DNA of 64,000 bases from Neobacillus rhizophilus (GTDB lineage: Bacteria > Bacillota > Bacilli > Bacillales > Cytobacillaceae): assembly GCF_018343535.1 (NCBI RefSeq), contig NZ_JAGYPF010000004.1, forward strand, positions 207,666 through 271,665, written 5' to 3'. The notes under the pieces are model-generated. The model searched no databases. It was not told the DNA's origin and saw only the letters and a program-made list of their open reading frames with translations. Made by a program: the position numbers and the translations under genes. Position 1 is the first letter of the stretch, and each line of letters opens with the position of its first letter. Positions 54,147 to 62,569 of this stretch are shown here, piece by piece.

Positions 54147-54335
54147 ATGAAAGTATATAAACTAAAAAAGCAGTTTAATGGATATAAAAAAGGAACACAT
54201 TTTTATTTGATTAGTGAATCAGAATTTATAGGAGTTAAAGAGTTTGTCTTTAGAACGAAAGACTTAGCCAATAGGATATCCATCAATGAAAGTGAACTTC
54301 TTAAGAATTTTATTTTTATAAAAGAAATCTTTTAA
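54147..54335 (+). CDS. Small hypothetical protein, 62 aa
   Basis: ATG with AGAGGT about 7 bases upstream. The product MKVYKLKKQFNGYKKGTHFY continues into LISESEFIGVKEFVF and looks like a small SH3-like or beta-barrel fold (short strands, glycine turns). Soluble and basic. Followed by a terminator hairpin. Family not recognised. Confidence 0.6.
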   Translation: MKVYKLKKQFNGYKKGTHFYLISESEFIGVKEFVFRTKDLANRISINESELLKNFIFIKEIF

Positions 54336-54367
54336 CGAATTAAAGTGCCAATCTGGAGGCAAAAAAA

Positions 54368-54404
54368 GCTGCCCCTAAAAAGGGCAGCTAACGTTATTTT
54401 TTCA
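54368..54404. terminator. Terminator between convergent genes
   Basis: AGCTGCCC (54368-54375) pairs with GGGCAGCT (54382-54389), with A-rich sequence before and TTATTTTTT after. Confidence 0.82.
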
Positions 54405-54411
54405 GCTAGAA

Positions 54412-55044
54412 TCATAGTTCCTTAGACGTCAGCGGCAAGAACAGTTTAATCCCCCGCTTGTTAAATGGCAAGATTTTTAAATCAGCGATTAGGTGACTGA
54501 TGTAACCAGCTAAACTAGTATAGAAAACACCTTCGATCCCAAGTGAAGACTCTAAATGGAAAGCAATGACCCCGAAGAAAATAACGCCTAATATAGAATG
54601 AGTATAGCTACGATGAGAAGTCATGGAAGCAATGATAAAGTAAATTCCTAAAAGGATGATCCAAAGCTCCCCTAAAGATAATCCGCCAACCAGAACAGCA
54701 ATTCCCGTAATGGTTAACATATGTTTTTGCTTAATGAGGGATGCAACCAGCACGATCAAAAGCCCGATACCGACCCCCATCCATCGTTCTGCCGCCATTT
54801 TCTCCAAGACACTATAGAAAATCATCAGCAATCCAATGATCATCGCAGCTAGTCGAACCATCTTATGCGACAGTGTAATTTTTCCACGAAGCTTCCCGTC
54901 AATATCCAAATCAGGCATCAATCCTGACACGGCACCTAATCCGACAAACAAGAGTGTTGCAGAAGGAGACGTCTGATATGTATTAGCCACAATATATCCT
55001 GTTGCCGATCCAATTACTGCATGTGCTGTACCATTCAATTTCAT
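54412..55044 (-). CDS. YdjM-like membrane-bound metal-dependent hydrolase
   Basis: 210 residues, four or more membrane helices. Family motifs: MKLNGTAHAVIGSATGYIVA (early His), GLMPDLDIDGKLRGK (Asp pair), SHRSYTHSILG (His cluster) and GYISHLIADLKILPFNKRG. In B. subtilis and E. coli relatives are linked to the SOS response, but no LexA box could be seen upstream here. Function unknown beyond the fold. Confidence 0.87.
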   Translation of the reverse strand: MKLNGTAHAVIGSATGYIVANTYQTSPSATLLFVGLGAVSGLMPDLDIDGKLRGKITLSHKMVRLAAMIIGLLMIFYSVLEKMAAERWMGVGIGLLIVLVASLIKQKHMLTITGIAVLVGGLSLGELWIILLGIYFIIASMTSHRSYTHSILGVIFFGVIAFHLESSLGIEGVFYTSLAGYISHLIADLKILPFNKRGIKLFLPLTSKEL

Positions 55045-55202
55045 TCCACCTCTAAAATTATTAATCTTGTCAAACAGAAACAGACATTCCTATTCTACAC
55101 CAAAACATCTGTTCTGTTTACAAATTAAATTAAATTTCAGTAGACTGGGATTAGGATTCTCATTGGTTAACACTTAAAGATGAAGAACGAGGTGAAATCG
55201 TA

Positions 55203-56063
55203 ATGCAAACCATAAACAAAATAGGCAATTCATTTTGGTATATGACACCTGTTTCGGAGACAGACAGACCGATTTTAGGAATGGTCGTGGGAAAAGAAAA
55301 AAGATTAATGATTGATGCTGGGAATTCGGAAGCACATGCCCTATTATTTTTAAAAATGCTGGAGGAACAAAATGTCGGTAGTCCTGAAATGGTTGTGTTA
55401 ACACATTGGCATTGGGACCATATTTTTGGATTGTCGGCATTAAAGGATAGTGTATCCATTTCTTCAAAAGAAACAAAAGGAGAAATAGAAAAACTAATGC
55501 CTTTAGCATGGACGGATGAGGCTATGGATGAGCGGGTGAAGGAAGGCACAGAAATTGAATTTTGTGCCAGCTGCATCAAAAATGAGTTTGTGGATCATAG
55601 GAATATACATATTACATTGCCACAAGTCGTTTTTGACAACGAACTCGAAATCGATCTTGGCGGGGTAACTTGTGTATTAAAGCATGTGGGAGGGGACCAT
55701 GCATCTGATTCTGTTGTCATCTATATTAAAGAAGAGAAGATATTGTTTTTAGCTGATAGCATTTATCCTGATATATTTTCTCCCAAACGGAACTATACAA
55801 CCAAACGAACAAAGGAACTAGCGGCAATCCTGGAACAGTTTGATGCAGAGACCTATATCCTTTCCCACTGGAAACCAATATCGCGGACTGAGTTTAACAA
55901 CGAAATGCAATTGTTAAAGACAGTGGCCGATTATACAGAAAAATATAATGGTGATGCAGAACTAATTAAGTCGGAATATGCAAGAGCGTTAAACCGAGAT
56001 TTAAACGAAGACGAATCGGAAACGATCGAGTATTTTGTGAATGGATTTGAATTAAAACGATAA
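55203..56063 (+). CDS. MBL-fold metallo-hydrolase
   Basis: 286 residues. The metal-binding motif is LTHWHWDHIFG (HxHxDH), with an upstream DAGNSEAHA turn, GGDHASDSVVIYI and DSIYPD (third metal Asp), and the closing His in YILSHWKP. Cytosolic, with no signal peptide. Different from the membrane-anchored MBL protein at 21768. Substrate unknown. GAGGTG ribosome site. Confidence 0.88.
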   Translation: MQTINKIGNSFWYMTPVSETDRPILGMVVGKEKRLMIDAGNSEAHALLFLKMLEEQNVGSPEMVVLTHWHWDHIFGLSALKDSVSISSKETKGEIEKLMPLAWTDEAMDERVKEGTEIEFCASCIKNEFVDHRNIHITLPQVVFDNELEIDLGGVTCVLKHVGGDHASDSVVIYIKEEKILFLADSIYPDIFSPKRNYTTKRTKELAAILEQFDAETYILSHWKPISRTEFNNEMQLLKTVADYTEKYNGDAELIKSEYARALNRDLNEDESETIEYFVNGFELKR

Positions 56064-56112
56064 CTTTTACCCTACTCAATCTTGTTAATGTAAAAGAGCC
56101 TTAGCAAAAATC

Positions 56113-56622
56113 TTATGAACTAGATTGCTTAAGATTCTCGTAATGTTGATTAAACACTTTAAAAAGCCTTTCATCCCCGCCGCGGTCGGGATGGAGGGCT
56201 TTTAGCAGTTTCTTAAATTCTTTTTTCATTAAATGGCTGCTCGAGTCTTGATTTAATCCCAATAACTCTCCGTAGTGAAGAGTACTAGATTCAGTGACTT
56301 CAATCTGTGTGTTAAGCATTTTTTTTAAGGTGCGTACCTTTGATTGTTCAATATGTATACGGGTTTTTAATATCTCTATTTGTTCGGTAAGTCTGCGATT
56401 TTCTTCTAGGGACTCTTCTAATTGAGCAGTAAGTTGAGCGGCATGCGTTTGGATGATAAATTCAATTAGATCCTTAACATTGATTTTGTAGGTAGTTGTT
56501 CTTCTTTTGTTTATCTCGGCCTTAATTTTGCCTTTCTTAATCCACGCAATTACGTCATCGTCACTGGCTGCTATGCCAGACGAGGTTAATTGCTCAACCG
56601 CTTCTTTTATATTCAGCATCAT
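56113..56622 (-). CDS. Coiled-coil protein with C-terminal J-like domain
   Basis: 169 residues. The N-terminal about 55 resemble a MerR-like helix-turn-helix or DNA-binding winged motif (NIKEAVEQLTSSGIAASDDD then VIAWIKKGKIKAEI). Residues about 65-115 are coiled coil, and the C-terminus has a partial DnaJ domain with the HPDRGGDERLFKVFNQHYENL signature. It could couple a DNA or partner site to DnaK. No plasmid or phage genes are adjacent. ATG at 56622 or the next codon. Confidence 0.72.
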   Translation of the reverse strand: MMLNIKEAVEQLTSSGIAASDDDVIAWIKKGKIKAEINKRRTTTYKINVKDLIEFIIQTHAAQLTAQLEESLEENRRLTEQIEILKTRIHIEQSKVRTLKKMLNTQIEVTESSTLHYGELLGLNQDSSSHLMKKEFKKLLKALHPDRGGDERLFKVFNQHYENLKQSSS

Positions 56623-56802
56623 TTTTCACTCGCTTTTTTTAAAATCTAGCATTTTGTATTCAGATAGAACCATCATATCACTGAATTTTTTCAGAAAAAG
56701 AACAGGAATGTGACAATAAATTAAAGTCTCTTTACATTGAGATATTTTTAATTAAAGGATGCTCTAAAGGTACGAACATCCCCAATTTTATGAACAGATG
56801 CG

Positions 56803-57138
56803 TTATTTATGAATAAAAACCTGCGTACCAATTGGGACTAAAGATGACAATTCAAGAACATCATGATTAAACATTCTAATACAACCATGTGAGACATTCT
56901 TACCGATAGAAGATGGATTATTTGTTCCATGTATACCGTAATGAGGTCTTGACAATCCCATCCAAAGGACTCCGAATGGTCCGCCAGGATGAGGGTCCTT
57001 GTTTATAATCGTGTATGTTCCTGTAGGAGTTGGTGTCAATATTTTTCCAACTGCAATTGGGTAAGTTTTTAAAAGCTTATGACGATCAAAGAGTTTTAAT
57101 TGGTGTTTTGATGTTGATACATCAATCCATTTAGCCAT
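56803..57138 (-). CDS. L,D-transpeptidase (YkuD domain)
   Basis: 111 residues from the ATG at 57138, with GGAG 9 bases upstream. A near-minimal YkuD domain: [20 protein letters not shown], the catalytic [10 protein letters not shown] and SHGCIRM (Cys nucleophile). No signal peptide and no LysM, unlike secreted YkuD, as in small spore-associated homologues. It would make 3-3 crosslinks or transfer to peptidoglycan, in a compartment that is unclear. Confidence 0.87.
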   Translation of the reverse strand: MAKWIDVSTSKHQLKLFDRHKLLKTYPIAVGKILTPTPTGTYTIINKDPHPGGPFGVLWMGLSRPHYGIHGTNNPSSIGKNVSHGCIRMFNHDVLELSSLVPIGTQVFIHK

Positions 57139-57271
57139 GTGGATCAACTCCATTTTTTGAATAGTGTATTAAATAAAACATGCAAATGTTCATTAACAAG
57201 AATTGGCGGGCGGTTATTTTTACTTACAATCTTACGAAACCAATTAAACTATTAATTTTAAATGTGTTTTA

Positions 57272-57436
57272 GAAACATTCTTTAAACCATCAGCTAAAAT
57301 AGGCTCTTTATTTAGTGACAGCGACCTATTAGAAATCATAATTTGTTGAAGAGAGTACAAAGCGAATCTGATGTCTTGATTCGCCAAAATATCATTCAAC
57401 TCTCTATATTTGATTAAATACAAAGGGGAGGAAAAA
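57272..57436 (+). promoter_or_regulatory. Conserved leader region upstream of bacteriocin precursor 1
   Basis: From GAAACATTCTTTAAA through AAAATAGGCTCTTTATTTAG, GTGACAGCGACCTA, TTGTTGAAGAGAG and TACAAAGGGGAGGAAAAA, this leader is matched by the one before precursor 2 (58025-58203). In this copy GCGAATC/GATTCGC can pair (57362-57385). The ribosome site GGGGAGG is optimal. The 57139-57271 part upstream is AT-rich with nothing recognised. Confidence 0.7.
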
Positions 57437-57745
57437 ATGCAAAATTTTCATAATGAGCTGCAAGGGTTGGGAATCGCCCCATATCAAGCTGGTCAGCTAG
57501 TTTCAATGGATCCACAGATCCAAGATCCGCGGATCATGGGGATGCGCTGTGGTGGTTTCCGTTGTGGAGGCTGTGGAGGCTGTGGCGGCTTTAGATGCGG
57601 CGGCTTTCGTTGTGGCGGTTTCCGTTGTGGCGGCTTTGGTTGTTTCAGCTGTGGAGGCTGCGGCGGCTGTGGAGGCTGTGGAGGCTGTGGCGGCGGCTGC
57701 GGTAGTTGTGCCGGCTTTAACTGTGTTGGCGTTATTGTTATTTAA
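57437..57745 (+). CDS. Heterocycloanthracin/sonorensin-type bacteriocin precursor 1
   Basis: 102 residues. Leader about 1-35 (MQNFHNELQGLGIAPYQAGQ, then LVSMDPQIQDP) and a core from about residue 36 rich in Cys and Gly: 16 Cys, mostly as C-G-G or C-G-G-F-R steps with Phe between some. Ends NCVGVIVI. The leader style (MQNFxNELQGLxIxPYQxGQLV) and C-x-x repeats mark the heterocycloanthracin family, whose cysteines are turned into thiazoles by the YcaO machinery encoded downstream. A terminator (57902-57926) lies between this and the second precursor. Confidence 0.88.
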   Translation: MQNFHNELQGLGIAPYQAGQLVSMDPQIQDPRIMGMRCGGFRCGGCGGCGGFRCGGFRCGGFRCGGFGCFSCGGCGGCGGCGGCGGGCGSCAGFNCVGVIVI

Positions 57746-57816
57746 ACTTTGTTTTAACTTCTGGAAATTTATAGGGGAATATTATGGGAAGGAAGTGTCC
57801 CTGCAGGATAAGTGTA

Positions 57817-57844
57817 TGGTGCCTGACACCATCCGTGGACAATT
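57817..57844. repeat. GGTGCCTGACACC repeat element
   Basis: GGTGCCTGACACC (57818-57830), a near palindrome in which the left arm GGTG pairs with CACC, followed by ATCCGTGGAC. Resembles the GTGCCTGGCAC element at 21272, so it may belong to the same dispersed family. Confidence 0.5.
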
Positions 57845-57901
57845 AACCTCCCTGAATGGACAATCAAGACACTTATCACCTTTGAAAATTACCAAATCAA
57901 A

Positions 57902-57926
57902 ACCCCGATGGATGTCGGGGTCTTTT
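57902..57926 (+). terminator. Terminator between the two precursor genes
   Basis: ACCCCGA (57902-57908) pairs with TCGGGGT (57915-57921) and is followed by CTTTTTG. Confidence 0.85.
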
Positions 57927-58024
57927 TGTACCCCCTATTTCCTGTACCTATTATTGTATACACAACTAAGTAACATACCTACAAAACCTTTTAATATAGT
58001 GAATACAAATTTTAGACGTATGTT

Positions 58025-58203
58025 GAGAACATTCTATAAAGCTTCAACATAAAATAGGCTCTTGATTTAGTGACAGCGACCTATAAATAATCATAATTTG
58101 TTGAAGAGAGAACAAAGCGAATCTGATTTCTTGATTGACACAAATATGATCATTCATCTCTCTATACAGGTTTCACCTGATTAAATACAAAGGGGAGGAA
58201 AAA
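58025..58203 (+). promoter_or_regulatory. Conserved leader region upstream of bacteriocin precursor 2
   Basis: A near copy of 57272-57436, with AAAATAGGCTCTTGATTTAG, GTGACAGCGACCTA and AAATACAAAGGGGAGGAAAA in the same order. The GCGAATC/GATTCGC stem is lost here (right arm is GATTGAC). Confidence 0.7.
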
Positions 58204-58488
58204 ATGCAAAATTTTCAAAATGAGCTACAAGGGTTGGCAATCGATCCTTATCAAACTGGTCAATTAGTTCCATTCGGTCAACAGATGGAGGATGCACGCT
58301 TGTGGGGTCGCTGTGGCGGCTTTGGTCGTTGTGGCGGCTTTGGTCGTTGCGGAGGCTTTGGTTTTCGCTGTGGTTTTGGTTGCGGCGGTTTTGGCTGCGG
58401 CTTCGGTTGCGGCTTCGGTTGCGGCTTTGGTTGCGGCTTCGGCTTCGGTGGATTTGGCTGTGTTGGTATCGGCATCGGTTTTATTTAA
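58204..58488 (+). CDS. Heterocycloanthracin/sonorensin-type bacteriocin precursor 2
   Basis: 94 residues. Leader nearly identical to precursor 1 (MQNFQNELQGLAIDPYQTGQ, LVPFGQQMEDARLW), then a core with 10 Cys in C-G-G-F-G-R and later CGFG steps, ending CVGIGIGFI. The core is richer in Phe and Arg than precursor 1 and has no Ser or Thr, so all heterocycles would come from Cys. Duplicated from precursor 1 together with its leader region. The hairpin at 58534 follows, ahead of the modification genes. Confidence 0.9.
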   Translation: MQNFQNELQGLAIDPYQTGQLVPFGQQMEDARLWGRCGGFGRCGGFGRCGGFGFRCGFGCGGFGCGFGCGFGCGFGCGFGFGGFGCVGIGIGFI

Positions 58489-58533
58489 TTGGTGTGGCTT
58501 TTGGCAATTACCAAAAAAAAGTATTTATGAAAC

Positions 58534-58577
58534 AAAGTGCCCCTGCACGGTCTTGTGCCTCAGGGGCACTTTTTACT
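58534..58577 (+). terminator. Terminator or attenuator between precursor and enzyme genes
   Basis: AAAGTGCCCCTG (58534-58545) pairs perfectly with CAGGGGCACTTT (58561-58572), then TTTA. It would keep precursor transcripts in excess over those of the enzymes. Confidence 0.82.
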
Positions 58578-58657
58578 GTGTTTATCATATTGGACAAAAA
58601 ATCGTACATAAACTGATAGTGCGCAAGTAGTAACGATAGGAATAAGGAGGAGCGCCA

Positions 58658-60610
58658 GTGACAGAACTTACCTCGTCCTCACGTCTAAAGGTCAAAAGGG
58701 ATACATTTTTTCTCCCAGATCAAAAGGGGGGTGCCTATTTTAGAAATAACACAAGTTCATTCCGAATGGAAGGCAAAACCATCTACCAGTGGATTGAAAA
58801 ATTGTTTCCGATGTTCAATGGAGAGCACACTTTGGAAACTTTGACACACGGACTAACACCGCCGTACCGTGACAGGGTATTCGAGATTGGAGAAACGTTG
58901 TACAAGAATGGGTTTGTTCGTGATGTCAGCAAAGATATTCCCCATGAATTAAATCGTCAAGTTCTTGAAAAATTTGTTTCACAAATTGAATTCATCGAGA
59001 ATTTTGTCGATTCAGCTGCTTACAAATTTCAAGAATACCGCCAAGCTAAGGTTTTGGCTGTAGGTTCAGGACCCTTCATGGTTTCTTTGGTATCTGCTTT
59101 ACTCGAATCAGGACTGCCCAAATTAAATGTCATGATAACAGATGGGGTTCCAACCAATCGGCTCCGTGTTCATGAGTTGGTGGAGAATGCGAGAAAAATC
59201 GATTCTGATGTGGAATTGGCAGAAGTCCCTTACCGTCATGGGGCAGGGATAAATTTTTGGAAAGAAGCCGTTCAGGACTATGATTGGATTCTATATGTCT
59301 CTCAGGAGGGAAATTTAAATGAATTAAGGAGTCTAAATCAAGTCTGCAAAGAAGAAAAGAAGGCATTCCTGCCAGCCATCTGTTTAGAAAAAGTGGGGCT
59401 CTCCGGTCCGTTGACTCATCCGGAATCAGAGGAATGCTTCGAGTCAGCATGGCGAAGAATTCATCAATCTTACCTGCAATCAGGAAAGCAGCCTGTAGAG
59501 TATTTTTCCACATCAGGAGCGCTTTTAGCCAATGTCTCTGTTTTTGAATTTTTCAAGAAGGCTACAGGAGTTGCAAGTTCAAATCAAAGTAATCAAATTT
59601 ACCTGCTTAATCTTGAAACGATGGAAGGAGACTGGCTTTCTTTCATCACACATCCTTCATTAGCAGCTAAACGTAATACACCCGAACTGATTGAAAATCT
59701 TGATGAAAGACTGAAACAAGAAGCGGACAGGGATGAGGAACCGGGTTTGCTTTTAGACTATTTCAGTCAATTAACTTCAGAGGAAATAGGTATTTTCCAT
59801 ACCTGGGAGGAACGGGATTTGCCGCAGCTTCCTCTTTCCCAGTGTTATGTTCAGGCTGTTGACCCATTGTCAGAGGGACCTGCGGAGCTGCTTCAGGAAG
59901 TGTTATGTTCGGGCCTGACACATGAAGAAGCAAGAAGAAAAGCTGGGTTGAAGGGTATAGAAATGTATGTTTCAAAAATGATAGATTCCAATATATTTAG
60001 AGTCAGGAATCAGGCAGAGGGAGCACCAGTCGGTTTTATGGGCATCGGTTCAGGGGAAACAATTGCAGAGGCTGTTTGTCGGGGGCTGCAAGCCTATCTG
60101 GATGAAGAGTTGGAAAAAAGAAAAGCTGAAGGGCACAACACGGTTTATCGTGTGCCGATTGGAGCCATAGAAGATAAAACATGCAGATTTTATATAAATG
60201 CCCTGACTACCTTGAAAGGTTCACCGGCGATTGGTGTAAAAGAGGATGTAGCAGGCTTCCCAGTTGTATGGGTAAAGTCAAACGGCCGTTGGTACACAGG
60301 AGCAGGCTTAAATACAACATTGGCATTGCGCAATACACTCGAGCAAGCACTTTTCGATGCTCAAAACGGGATTAGTTCCGCTGAGAGGCAAGAGAATGAT
60401 TCGATGATTTATCTGGAAAGAATAGGTACCAAATTCGAATTCTCCTCTTGTGAAGATATGACACAATTGGAGCTATTACAATCTGCTATTCAGGTGTTAC
60501 ACAGAAACAGTAAACAGCTATTAGTCTATGACCTGTCGATAGAGCCATTTTTACAACAAGTGCTGGCAGGAGTGTATGGTGTGCAGGTACGAGAGGGGGA
60601 TTCCAAATGA
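58658..60610 (+). CDS. Thiazole-containing bacteriocin maturation protein (ThiF/E1-like)
   Basis: 650 residues. N-terminal winged-helix-like region (about 1-110, FRMEGKTIYQWIEKLFPMFN, resembling peptide-clamp RRE domains), a Rossmann-like E1 section from about 125 (KVLAVGSGPFMVSLVSALLE) and a C-terminal part related to the cyclodehydratase E1-like family, with GIGSGETIAEAVCRGLQAYL. No CxxC zinc site is obvious. It probably binds precursor leaders and presents the core to the YcaO enzyme. Its stop overlaps the next gene's ATG (ATGA at 60607). TAAGGAGGAG precedes the ATG. Confidence 0.85.
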   Translation: MTELTSSSRLKVKRDTFFLPDQKGGAYFRNNTSSFRMEGKTIYQWIEKLFPMFNGEHTLETLTHGLTPPYRDRVFEIGETLYKNGFVRDVSKDIPHELNRQVLEKFVSQIEFIENFVDSAAYKFQEYRQAKVLAVGSGPFMVSLVSALLESGLPKLNVMITDGVPTNRLRVHELVENARKIDSDVELAEVPYRHGAGINFWKEAVQDYDWILYVSQEGNLNELRSLNQVCKEEKKAFLPAICLEKVGLSGPLTHPESEECFESAWRRIHQSYLQSGKQPVEYFSTSGALLANVSVFEFFKKATGVASSNQSNQIYLLNLETMEGDWLSFITHPSLAAKRNTPELIENLDERLKQEADRDEEPGLLLDYFSQLTSEEIGIFHTWEERDLPQLPLSQCYVQAVDPLSEGPAELLQEVLCSGLTHEEARRKAGLKGIEMYVSKMIDSNIFRVRNQAEGAPVGFMGIGSGETIAEAVCRGLQAYLDEELEKRKAEGHNTVYRVPIGAIEDKTCRFYINALTTLKGSPAIGVKEDVAGFPVVWVKSNGRWYTGAGLNTTLALRNTLEQALFDAQNGISSAERQENDSMIYLERIGTKFEFSSCEDMTQLELLQSAIQVLHRNSKQLLVYDLSIEPFLQQVLAGVYGVQVREGDSK

Positions 60611-62547
60611 CTGCACCGGTCCTTATTAACGGAGCTGGTTTATTAGCGGAGTACGTCTATGATCTTCTGTCTACTAGCTATCTAGTAAGGCGTCAAGGCG
60701 TTTTGGAAGATATTCCTAAAGAAACGGAATTAGTCCTGTTGCTAGACGATGCCTGGCATCCAGCCGTTCATCAACAAGCTGAACAGCGATGCAGGACCGC
60801 CGGGATTCCTTGGCTTCGAGGTTTCGTTTCCTTTGGTGAGGGGATCATCGGCCCAATGATACGGAGAGAAAAACCGGGATGCTCACTCTGTGCCGACAAA
60901 CGGCGCTTGATCGCCGGACCCGACCGCCTTGAAATGTGGGGAATTCAGGCGAGATTGACTTCAGGTGAAGGTGTGCTGCGTGATGCCTGGGCTTCCCGAA
61001 CGGGGCTATCACAAATGGCCATCTTGATCAAAAACGAGGTTGACAAAGTTCTTCAAGGAGAACCCTCCTCCTTGGACGAAAGAATGTTCATTACCAATCT
61101 GAGATCGTTAACGACCTCTAGTCACTTTTTCCTGCCTGAACCATTGTGCCCGATTTGCAGTCCAATTCCTGAAGACACACCGGAATTAGCACAAATCAGG
61201 TTGGAATCCAGTCCTAAATTAAATGGTGAAGGCTATCGCACTCGTTCGATGGATGAATTGAAAACGGTGCTGGCTGCAGACTATTTGGATGAACGTACTG
61301 GAGTCATGAATGGAAAAATGGCGGATTTCAGGCTGCCATTTGCCGATATTTTAGTAAACATGCCGTTATTTGGTGCGGACGAGGGAGTAGCGGGCCGTAC
61401 TAATTCCTATGAAATGAGTGAATTGACGGCAATTTTGGAGGGGTTGGAGCGATATTGCGGAATCCAGCCTCAAGGCAAAAGGAAGAAAGTTCGAGATAGT
61501 TATAACAATGTAAAGCATATCGCATTAGATCCTGCATCAGTAGGTCTGCATGACCAGGAACAATATACAAAGCCTCATTTTCCGTTTAAACCGTTTCATC
61601 CTGATGCACCCATGAATTGGGTTTGGGGTTATTCTTTTTTACAAGAACGTCCAATATTGGTACCGGAGTTACTTGCCTATTACAGTTTGGGAAATGGGGA
61701 TGGCTATGTTTATGAAACCTCTAATGGGTGTGCGTTGGGTGGGAGCTTGGAGGAAGCCATTTTCCATGGGATTATGGAGGTCGTCGAGCGGGATTCCTTC
61801 TTGTTAACCTGGTATGCCAAGCTGGCCCTTCCTCGGCTTGACCCTCGTTCGGCTGACGATAAAGAAGTAGAGTTGATGGTGGACCGCTTACGTGATGTCG
61901 CGGGATATGACGTTTATCTTTACAATTCAACGATGGAACATGAAATCCCCAGCGTTTTTGCAATTGCAAAAAACCGACAATCAAAGGGGGTAAACCTCAT
62001 TTGTGCTGCAGGAGCGAATCCTGATCCTGTCAGAGCTGTAAAAAGTTCGCTTTTCGAGCTCGCTGGAATGATGGTTCGGCATGACAAAATATTGGAGGAA
62101 GACCGGCAGAAATATGAACAAATGCTGAAGGATCCATATGCAGTCCGTTTGATGCCGGACCATGGCTTGCTCTACGGTCTGAAGGAAGCAGAGAACCGGC
62201 TCGACTTTTTATTGGATGACAATCGTCCATTACGAACGTTTGCTGAGGAATTTAAACAGCCTCCTGCGAATACCGATTTGAAGGATGACCTGCAGGATAT
62301 TCTTCAGCGGTTCCAAGAACTGCACCTCGAGGTTATTGTGGTGGACCAAACAACACCGATCACCAAACGGAATGGATTATACTGTGTAAAGGTATTGATT
62401 CCTGGCATGCTGCCGATGACATTCGGACATCACCTGACCCGTGTCAAAGGACTGGAAAGGGTTCTCCAAGTGCCAGTGAAACTTGGATACGCCAAACAGC
62501 CGTTGGCGTATGAACAGCTAAATCCAGATCCGCATCCATTCCCATAA
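60607..62547 (+). CDS. TOMM cyclodehydratase: E1-like leader-binding domain fused to YcaO
   Basis: 646 residues. N-terminal E1-like region (about 1-200) with two CxxC pairs (Cys92/Cys95 in GCSLC, and CPIC near 183), a probable structural zinc site. YcaO domain (about 250-646) with the ATP/Mg residues in SELTAILEGLERYCGI, GGSLEEAIFHGIMEVVERDS and ELAGM. The C-terminus ends DPHPFP, containing the P-x-P-x-P motif that TOMM YcaO enzymes need for cyclisation. It converts core Cys to thiazolines using ATP. Overlaps the upstream gene by four bases. Confidence 0.92.
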   Translation: MTAPVLINGAGLLAEYVYDLLSTSYLVRRQGVLEDIPKETELVLLLDDAWHPAVHQQAEQRCRTAGIPWLRGFVSFGEGIIGPMIRREKPGCSLCADKRRLIAGPDRLEMWGIQARLTSGEGVLRDAWASRTGLSQMAILIKNEVDKVLQGEPSSLDERMFITNLRSLTTSSHFFLPEPLCPICSPIPEDTPELAQIRLESSPKLNGEGYRTRSMDELKTVLAADYLDERTGVMNGKMADFRLPFADILVNMPLFGADEGVAGRTNSYEMSELTAILEGLERYCGIQPQGKRKKVRDSYNNVKHIALDPASVGLHDQEQYTKPHFPFKPFHPDAPMNWVWGYSFLQERPILVPELLAYYSLGNGDGYVYETSNGCALGGSLEEAIFHGIMEVVERDSFLLTWYAKLALPRLDPRSADDKEVELMVDRLRDVAGYDVYLYNSTMEHEIPSVFAIAKNRQSKGVNLICAAGANPDPVRAVKSSLFELAGMMVRHDKILEEDRQKYEQMLKDPYAVRLMPDHGLLYGLKEAENRLDFLLDDNRPLRTFAEEFKQPPANTDLKDDLQDILQRFQELHLEVIVVDQTTPITKRNGLYCVKVLIPGMLPMTFGHHLTRVKGLERVLQVPVKLGYAKQPLAYEQLNPDPHPFP

Positions 62548-62569
62548 TGGAAAGGAAGGAGGTTTACTC

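Noticed and set aside
57437..58488. Cys/Gly-rich proteins as spore-coat or metallothionein-like proteins
   Set aside because: The shared MQNFxNELQG leader, regular C-x-x cores and directly linked E1-like/YcaO/SagB genes make a thiazole bacteriocin precursor far more likely.
58302..58616. Alternative reading frames over precursor 2 and its terminator
   Set aside because: Low-complexity GC-rich codons leave all frames open. Only the frame starting at 58204 has a ribosome site and a leader conserved with precursor 1.
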